Assembly: GCA_963796485.1 (NCBI GenBank)
Contig: CAWCLV010000004.1
Coordinates: 806,001 to 870,000, forward strand
Direction of reading: 5' to 3'
DNA from: CAWCDJ01 sp963796485
GTDB taxonomy: Bacteria; Acidobacteriota; Terriglobia; Bryobacterales; Bryobacteraceae
Length of the DNA stretch: 64,000 nucleotides
The notes beneath the pieces were generated by a model. That model was given only the letters and a program-made list of their open reading frames with translations. It was not told the DNA's origin and did no database searches. Positions 57,880 to 64,000 of this stretch are shown in pieces. Made by a program: the position numbers and the translations under genes. Each line of letters begins with the position of its first letter. Within the stretch, counting starts at the first letter, position 1.

Positions 57880-58989
57880 ATGGCCGGCCCCGTCCCCAGC
57901 TTCTGGCGGCGCGTCAGTGATGGCGTGGCGATCGACCAGCTCTGGTCGCAGTTCCATGCCGATGCGCGCGCGAGCTATCAACTTTATGCCGCCGAGGTCG
58001 ATTGGACCCGGCGGGAAGGGGAGCGCCGCGGGCGGCGGTTTTTCCGGCTTGCCAGGGCCATGTTCTGGGCCATCATCCTGAAGCTCTCGCCCGCCCGCCG
58101 CGTCCTCTTTGTCGTCTCCCTGGCATTGTTACTGCTCCCGGGATTTCGCATACAAAGCGGTGACACCCGCTTCGAAATGGACAATCTCTCGGTCTTCGGG
58201 GGCACGGGCATGTTCGTGCTGCTCACCCTCGAACTGGCGGACCGGGTCACCATGAAGCGCGACCTCGAAATTGCCAAGGAAATCCAGACCTGGCTGATGC
58301 CCGCCGCTCCGCCCGCCGTTCCCGGAGTGGAGATCGCGTTCACTACGCGCCCGGCCAACACGGTGGCGGGCGATTACTACGACGCCTTCTTTCGGTCGCC
58401 CGACGGGCAGCAGCGCCTGTTGCTGGTGGTGGCGGACGTAGCCGGAAAAAGCGTTCCCGCGGCGCTCCTGATGGCCACCCTTCAGGCCAGCCTCCGCACT
58501 CTTGCCGCGCTGCCGGGTTCGGTGGTCGATCTCACCGCCCGCCTGAATCAATACGCCTGCGCCCAGAACCTCGGGGGCCGCCGCTTCACGACGGCTTTTC
58601 TCGCCGAACTGGAACCCGAGACCGGACGGCTGACCTATGTGAATGCGGGCCACAACTGGCCGGTGCTGCGGCGGATTTCGGGCGGGACCGAACGCCTCGA
58701 AACCGGTGGTCTGCCATTGGGGATCATGGCGTCGGCGTCATACCAGTGCGGCACGACGACGCTGGGGCCGGGCGACCTGCTGCTCATCTTCACGGACGGG
58801 CTGGTGGAGGCGGAAGACGACCGGCAGCAGGAGTACGGCGAAGATCGCATGTTCTCCGTGCTGGCGGACCCGAAAGCCGTCACCGCGAACGAAGTGCTCA
58901 AGCGGGTCATGACATCGGTCGATTCGTTCGTGGGATACACGCGCCAGCACGACGACATCACGTGCATGGTGGTCCGCAGCGCCGGATAG
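57880..58989 (+). CDS. SpoIIE-type (PP2C-like) protein phosphatase with membrane segments
   Basis: 369 residues from the ATG at 57880. Two hydrophobic segments (about 66-90 and 102-118) lead into the SpoIIE/RsbU phosphatase domain (about 130-369): VAGDYYDAFFR with the metal-binding Asp pair, VADVAGKSVPAALLMA, YVNAGHNWPVLRR, LIFTDGLVEAEDD and HDDITCMVV at the end. The family dephosphorylates anti-sigma antagonists, controlling alternative sigma factors by partner switching. The antagonist and kinase are not in the window. Confidence 0.93.
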   Translation: MAGPVPSFWRRVSDGVAIDQLWSQFHADARASYQLYAAEVDWTRREGERRGRRFFRLARAMFWAIILKLSPARRVLFVVSLALLLLPGFRIQSGDTRFEMDNLSVFGGTGMFVLLTLELADRVTMKRDLEIAKEIQTWLMPAAPPAVPGVEIAFTTRPANTVAGDYYDAFFRSPDGQQRLLLVVADVAGKSVPAALLMATLQASLRTLAALPGSVVDLTARLNQYACAQNLGGRRFTTAFLAELEPETGRLTYVNAGHNWPVLRRISGGTERLETGGLPLGIMASASYQCGTTTLGPGDLLLIFTDGLVEAEDDRQQEYGEDRMFSVLADPKAVTANEVLKRVMTSVDSFVGYTRQHDDITCMVVRSAG

Positions 58990-58990
58990 C

Positions 58991-59929
58991 TTATTTCAGA
59001 TACTTCGCGACGTTGTCCCTGGTGACCAACTGGAACGGGATCATGGCCGCCTTCTGATATGGCTGCCTGCGTACGATGGCTATGGCCGTGTCTACCGCCG
59101 CGGCGCCCTGCCCCTTCGCGTCCTGAAACACCGTAGCATCCAGGCGGCCGTCGCGCACGGCGGCCAACGCGTCGGCGATCGCATCCACGCTGACGACGAC
59201 CACACCTTTCTTTTTGCCGGCCTGTTCGAGCGCCATCAGCGCGCCCATTCCCATTTCGTCGTTTTGCGCAAAAACGGCGTTGATGCGGCCGCCGTACGAC
59301 TGGATCCAGTTCTCCATCAGCGACATGGCTTCGGCGCGGTCCCACTCCGCCGTCTGCTCGGCAAGCAGCTTGAGCCCGGGATTGCGCGCAAGCACGTCTT
59401 TCGCTCCCTGGTCGCGTTTGATCTGGGCGGCCTGCCCCATGTAGCCGTGCATCATCAGCACGTTGCCCTTGCCGTTCAGGCGTTGCGCGATGTACTCCAT
59501 GGCGATGCGCGCGGATTCCTCGTCGCGAGACCCCACGAACGCGGTGGGAGCGGCACGCGTTTCCGAGTTCACGTTGATTACGGGAATGCCGGCTGCCGTG
59601 GCCTTTTCGACCGCCGGCGAACTGGCTTCCACCTCGCAGGGGTTGAGAATAATGGCGTCCACCTTCTGGGCGATGAAGGACTCGACCTGCTGCACCTGGC
59701 GATCGGCGCTGCGCTGCGCATCGTTGACGATCAGGTCTACGCCGAGTTGCTTCGCTCTCTCCTGCATGGCTTGGTTCAACATCACGATGAACTCGTTCGA
59801 GAGGTTGAGCAGCGAGACGCCGATGACCGGGCGCTTGTGGCCGGAGCTATCCGCCGGACGGCTGCCCGAGCAGGCCGTGAGAGCCAGCGCCGCGGACAGC
59901 GCGGCACTCAGAATGCGTGGATGAGTCAT
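58991..59929 (-). CDS. rbsB: Sugar ABC transporter substrate-binding lipoprotein (RbsB-like)
   Basis: 312 residues, ATG at 59929, overlapping the permease stop (ATGA). Lipobox LALTACSGS in the signal peptide (lipid on Cys). The periplasmic-binding fold type 1 is seen in VIGVSLLNLSNEFIVMLN, AQKVDAIILNPCEVEA and AVFAQNDEMGMGAL. It belongs to the ribose/galactose binding group; the ligand is probably a pentose or polyol, but it is not established. Forms a complete importer with the two genes upstream. Confidence 0.9.
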   Translation of the reverse strand: MTHPRILSAALSAALALTACSGSRPADSSGHKRPVIGVSLLNLSNEFIVMLNQAMQERAKQLGVDLIVNDAQRSADRQVQQVESFIAQKVDAIILNPCEVEASSPAVEKATAAGIPVINVNSETRAAPTAFVGSRDEESARIAMEYIAQRLNGKGNVLMMHGYMGQAAQIKRDQGAKDVLARNPGLKLLAEQTAEWDRAEAMSLMENWIQSYGGRINAVFAQNDEMGMGALMALEQAGKKKGVVVVSVDAIADALAAVRDGRLDATVFQDAKGQGAAAVDTAIAIVRRQPYQKAAMIPFQLVTRDNVAKYLK

Positions 59930-60891
59930 CGTTTCTTGCTCCGGTCGAGCCACACTGCGCCGACAATGATCACGCCCTTAATGATCTGCTGGTAATACGA
60001 GGATACGTTAAGCAGATCGAGCCCGTTGTTGATCACGCCGATTAGCAGCGCCCCCAGAACCGTACCGCCGACTCCGCCCACTCCACCGTTCAGGCTGGTG
60101 CCGCCGATCACCACCGCCGCGATGGCGTCGAGCTCGTAGCCGATGCCGGCGTTCGGCTGGCCGGTGGTAATGCGCGAGGCAAGCACCACGCCGGCCAGGC
60201 CGGAAAGGGCGCCGCAGACCATATAAGCAGCGGCCTTCACGCTGCGCACGTGGACGCCGGAGGCAAACGCGGCCGCTTCGTTGCCGCCGATCGCGTAAAT
60301 GTAGCGGCCCCATCGCAGGTTTCTGAGCACCAGGTGCGAGACCAGCGCCACCGCGAAAAAGATGACCACGGGCACGGGGACCGCCGCGATATCGCCGCTG
60401 CCGATCGCCGTAAAGGCGGGGGCAAGGTTCGATACCGGCCTTCCGCCGCTCGCCAGCAGCGCCAGACCGCGCGCCGACGTCATCATCCCCAGCGTCGCCA
60501 CGAACGGCGCGATGCGTCCGCGCGTCACCATCAACCCGTTCGCCAATCCGCAGAGTGCGCCGGCGAGAATCCCCATCAGAACCGGAGCCAGGAACGTGTA
60601 CTCGCCGGGATGCGCGAACGCAGCGGCCACCACTCCGGTCAGTGCGACCAGCGAACCGAGCGACAGGTCCACCCCGCCGGTGAGCAGCACATACGTGACC
60701 CCCACAGCCAAGATGCCGTTGATCGAAATCTGCCGGAGCAGGTTGACCAGGTTGGCAAGCGTCAGGAAGCCCGGCCGCGCAATGGCAAGCGCCGCCATCA
60801 GAGCAGCCAGCGCGAGCGCGAGGCCCAGTTGCGCCGGCCAGGGTTTACGTCCGGCAACTGCTTTGGGTGATTTTGCGGGCCGCGGTTGCAT
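59926..60891 (-). CDS. rbsC: Sugar ABC transporter permease (RbsC-like)
   Basis: 321 residues with about eight to ten hydrophobic helices. The RbsC family motif YVLLTGGVDLSLGSLVALTG is near residue 65, GRIAPFVATLGMMTSARGLAL follows, and the EAA-like loop AIGGNEAAAFASGVHV is around 210. Single permease of a ribose-type importer that dimerises. Flanked by the ATPase (6-bp gap) and binding protein (ATGA overlap). Confidence 0.92.
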   Translation of the reverse strand: MQPRPAKSPKAVAGRKPWPAQLGLALALAALMAALAIARPGFLTLANLVNLLRQISINGILAVGVTYVLLTGGVDLSLGSLVALTGVVAAAFAHPGEYTFLAPVLMGILAGALCGLANGLMVTRGRIAPFVATLGMMTSARGLALLASGGRPVSNLAPAFTAIGSGDIAAVPVPVVIFFAVALVSHLVLRNLRWGRYIYAIGGNEAAAFASGVHVRSVKAAAYMVCGALSGLAGVVLASRITTGQPNAGIGYELDAIAAVVIGGTSLNGGVGGVGGTVLGALLIGVINNGLDLLNVSSYYQQIIKGVIIVGAVWLDRSKKR

Positions 60892-60897
60892 GGGTTT

Positions 60898-62343
<1,446 letters not shown>

Positions 62344-62464
62344 GGCTGGTTGAAACGTCTCAAGTTCCGCCAGCGTATACCTGCGACGCTGTATTTGTCA
62401 AACCACATCGCAGCGGTAACCGGCGGCGGAACGCGGCCGCCTCAGATACCATTGAAGAAGCTCG

Positions 62465-62920
62465 ATGGGAGGGATTTTGACACGGCAAACGAATAGCGAC
62501 CTTGCGCTTCTGTGGCTGAGGCTGGCGGTAGGCGGGATCACGTTCGCGCTCCACGGCGCCGGAAGGCTCGCCAAACTCTACCAGCATTTTGTGCTTGGAC
62601 AGTCCTGGCCGTTCGTGGGAGTGGTGCACCGCATCGGGCTCCCGGTTCCGATCGCCTTTGCGGTGGCCTCGTCGCTGGCCGAGTCCATTTGCTCGGTGCT
62701 GGTGTTTGCCGGCCTTTATACCCGATGGGCGGCGCTGGTTCTCATCATCAACATGGGGGTCGCGACGGGATTCGAGTTGTCGAAAAAGGGCACCTACGAA
62801 CTGCCCGCGATGTACCTGATCGCCTATATCGCGCTGGCGATCGCCGGCTCGGGACGCTACGCCTTGGATGAACGCCTCGGCCGGCGCGGCGGACGCGCGA
62901 AGAGCGCCAAAAGAAGTTAG
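62465..62920 (+). CDS. DoxX family membrane protein
   Basis: 151 residues with four hydrophobic helices. The first contains LLWLRLAVGGITFALHG, the DoxX N-terminal motif with the basic-Gly turn, and the later helices include FAVASSLAESICSVLVFAGL and YLIAYIALAIAGSGRYALD. DoxX proteins are linked to terminal oxidase, stress tolerance or thiol metabolism, but the mechanism varies. The start is the ATG at 62465; a TTG at 62477 directly downstream of GGGAGG is an equally plausible start. Confidence 0.9.
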   Translation: MGGILTRQTNSDLALLWLRLAVGGITFALHGAGRLAKLYQHFVLGQSWPFVGVVHRIGLPVPIAFAVASSLAESICSVLVFAGLYTRWAALVLIINMGVATGFELSKKGTYELPAMYLIAYIALAIAGSGRYALDERLGRRGGRAKSAKRS

Positions 62921-63942
62921 CTGCCCAGGATCAGAACGCCCCAGGGCCGCTGGCCGACCTTCACCTTCTTGATCACGGTCCCGTTCGAGACATCCACGAT
63001 CGAGACATCGTTCGAAGGCCCGTTGGCGGTGTAGAGAAGCTTTTCGTCCGGCGAAAGCGCGATGCCCCAAGGGCGGTCGCCCACTTCCCACGACGACAGG
63101 ATCTTCTCGGTAGCCGTATCCAGCACCATTACCTTCTTCGCGCGGCCGGTGCTGACGTAAAGGCGCGAACCGTCCTTCGTCATCGCCAGGCCCATCGGCT
63201 TGGTGCCGGCGCCCATCGGAATGGCGTGGGTGCACTCGAGCTTGGCGGTGTCGATCACGCTGACGGCCTCGTCGTTTTCGTCCGTTACGTATGCCTTCGA
63301 CCCGTTGGGCAGGAACGCGATGCCCCGCGGGCGGCGGCCCACCTTGATCGTCTTCACTACTGTGCCTGCCGCGATGTCCACGACGGTGACCGTGCCCTTG
63401 TCCTCGGAAGTAACGTAGACGTACATCCCGTCCGGCGTGAGGGTGACGCCCTCGGGTTCTGCACCGGTCGGAATCGTTTTCAGGACCGTGCCTTTGGCTG
63501 GATCGACGAAACTCACGCCAGCCGCGTCTTCGTTCGAGACGTACAGTACGCCGTCCCTGCCGATGGCGAATTGCTCGGGGTCGGAACCGCCGGGCACTTT
63601 GCGCAGCATCTTACCCAGCGCCACGTCGAAAACCCCGATTCCGTCGGCACTCTTGTCCGGCGGCGGCAGGGTGCTCTCGTCCACTCCCGGAGGCGCTAGC
63701 GGCGATCCGCTCAATGCCACGAAGATCGTCTTGCCGTCGGCGCTGGCATGAACGCCGCGCGCCCGCTTGCCCAGCGGGACGGTCGCAACCACCGCCATGG
63801 TGCCGGGGTCGATCACCGTCATGTTGCCCGACGATTCGTTGCTCACGTACACGCGGTAAGACGGCCCCGCGGGGGCATGGCTGCATCCGATCGACAACGC
63901 CGCCCACAGCACAGGAACGATCAGTTTTCCAGAGTTCGTCAT
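62917..63942 (-). CDS. YVTN-type beta-propeller lipoprotein
   Basis: 341 residues with a lipobox (WAALSIGCSH). The mature part consists of about seven YVTN/PQQ-like repeats, each with a core like YVSNESSGNMTVIDPGT, YVTSEDKGTVTVVDIAAGT, YVTDENDEAVSVIDTA. This forms a seven-bladed propeller facing outside the inner or outer membrane. Homologues occur beside cytochromes or substrate-binding proteins, but the ligand is unknown. Its stop overlaps the convergent DoxX stop by 4 bp. The last 58 bases of the window upstream of it carry no visible gene. Confidence 0.88.
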   Translation of the reverse strand: MTNSGKLIVPVLWAALSIGCSHAPAGPSYRVYVSNESSGNMTVIDPGTMAVVATVPLGKRARGVHASADGKTIFVALSGSPLAPPGVDESTLPPPDKSADGIGVFDVALGKMLRKVPGGSDPEQFAIGRDGVLYVSNEDAAGVSFVDPAKGTVLKTIPTGAEPEGVTLTPDGMYVYVTSEDKGTVTVVDIAAGTVVKTIKVGRRPRGIAFLPNGSKAYVTDENDEAVSVIDTAKLECTHAIPMGAGTKPMGLAMTKDGSRLYVSTGRAKKVMVLDTATEKILSSWEVGDRPWGIALSPDEKLLYTANGPSNDVSIVDVSNGTVIKKVKVGQRPWGVLILGS

Positions 63943-64000
63943 TCTGCTTACAATCCTTTCGCCTGCCGCATCCCCGCTAGCGATAGGTGAAGTCTACAGC

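Overview
The window comes from the chromosome of a GC-rich Acidobacteriota member, most likely of the Solibacter/Bryobacter line (Bryobacterales). The evidence is a VWFA-related protein of the acidobacterial type (3270-4379), a protein with the Solibacter-type TIGR03437 C-terminal domain (6337-7725) and a related propeller protein (39507-41201), a PEP-CTERM protein end, and many exported proteins of unknown role. The identification rests on family knowledge; no rRNA gene is present.

Layout. 1-9.2 kb: the end of a PEP-CTERM protein, an SDR oxidoreductase, an isolated PduS/PduT-like microcompartment electron-transfer pair, a VWA protein, an S24 (LexA-like) protein overlapping mutY, a secreted TIGR03437 protein and a Ser/Thr kinase. 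9.39-12.95 kb: two insertion sequences, an ISNCY-like element with an accessory gene and an IS4-family element with a perfect 12-bp target duplication, the latter inserted in a palindromic repeat. 13-23.1 kb: a transpeptidase-domain protein, a DinB-like protein, pheS-pheT-HNH, a membrane protein, an HDAC-like deacetylase, queC-queE (7-deazaguanine synthesis) and a U32-peptidase-like protein. 23.4-26.75 kb: a lower-GC, decayed region holding a large broken secreted-protein gene. 26.75-34.5 kb: a glycosyltransferase, then a reverse-strand operon (HpnI-like glycosyltransferase, acyl-CoA carboxyltransferase, DUF2238 membrane protein, ECF-like sigma factor, anti-sigma-like protein) divergent from selB.

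34.5-48.9 kb: a DUF1080/PHP-like protein, a small basic protein, a serine hydrolase, a GlcG-like protein, an SDR, a propeller protein, an alkylation-repair pair (ATL and 3-methyladenine glycosylase I), a PDZ-like protein, homoserine dehydrogenase overlapping an exported methyltransferase, a DsbA-like protein, tRNA-Leu(CAG), a DUF350 protein and hypB-hypA. 48.9-53.6 kb: tRNA-Gly(TCC), whose 3' end is repeated (44 bp, one mismatch) 4,627 bp downstream. Between the two copies lies essentially one large gene, a single 1,350-residue protein joining a complete topoisomerase III core to a complete RecQ helicase with HRDC. This is the most striking item in the window: a one-polypeptide RecQ/Top3 machine apparently carried on a tRNA-targeting element. 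53.6-64 kb: a second exported methyltransferase, a sulfatase, a stand-alone LigD-type polymerase domain, a HAD hydrolase with a C-terminal membrane helix, a SpoIIE-type phosphatase, a ribose-type ABC transporter (rbsA-rbsC-rbsB order), a DoxX protein and a YVTN-propeller lipoprotein.

Many neighbouring genes overlap by ATGA or GTGA (S24/mutY, queC/queE, carboxyltransferase/DUF2238/sigma/anti-sigma, tag/ATL, hom/methyltransferase, permease/binding protein). GTG and TTG starts are frequent, and several starts below were moved accordingly. No CRISPR array or rRNA was seen.
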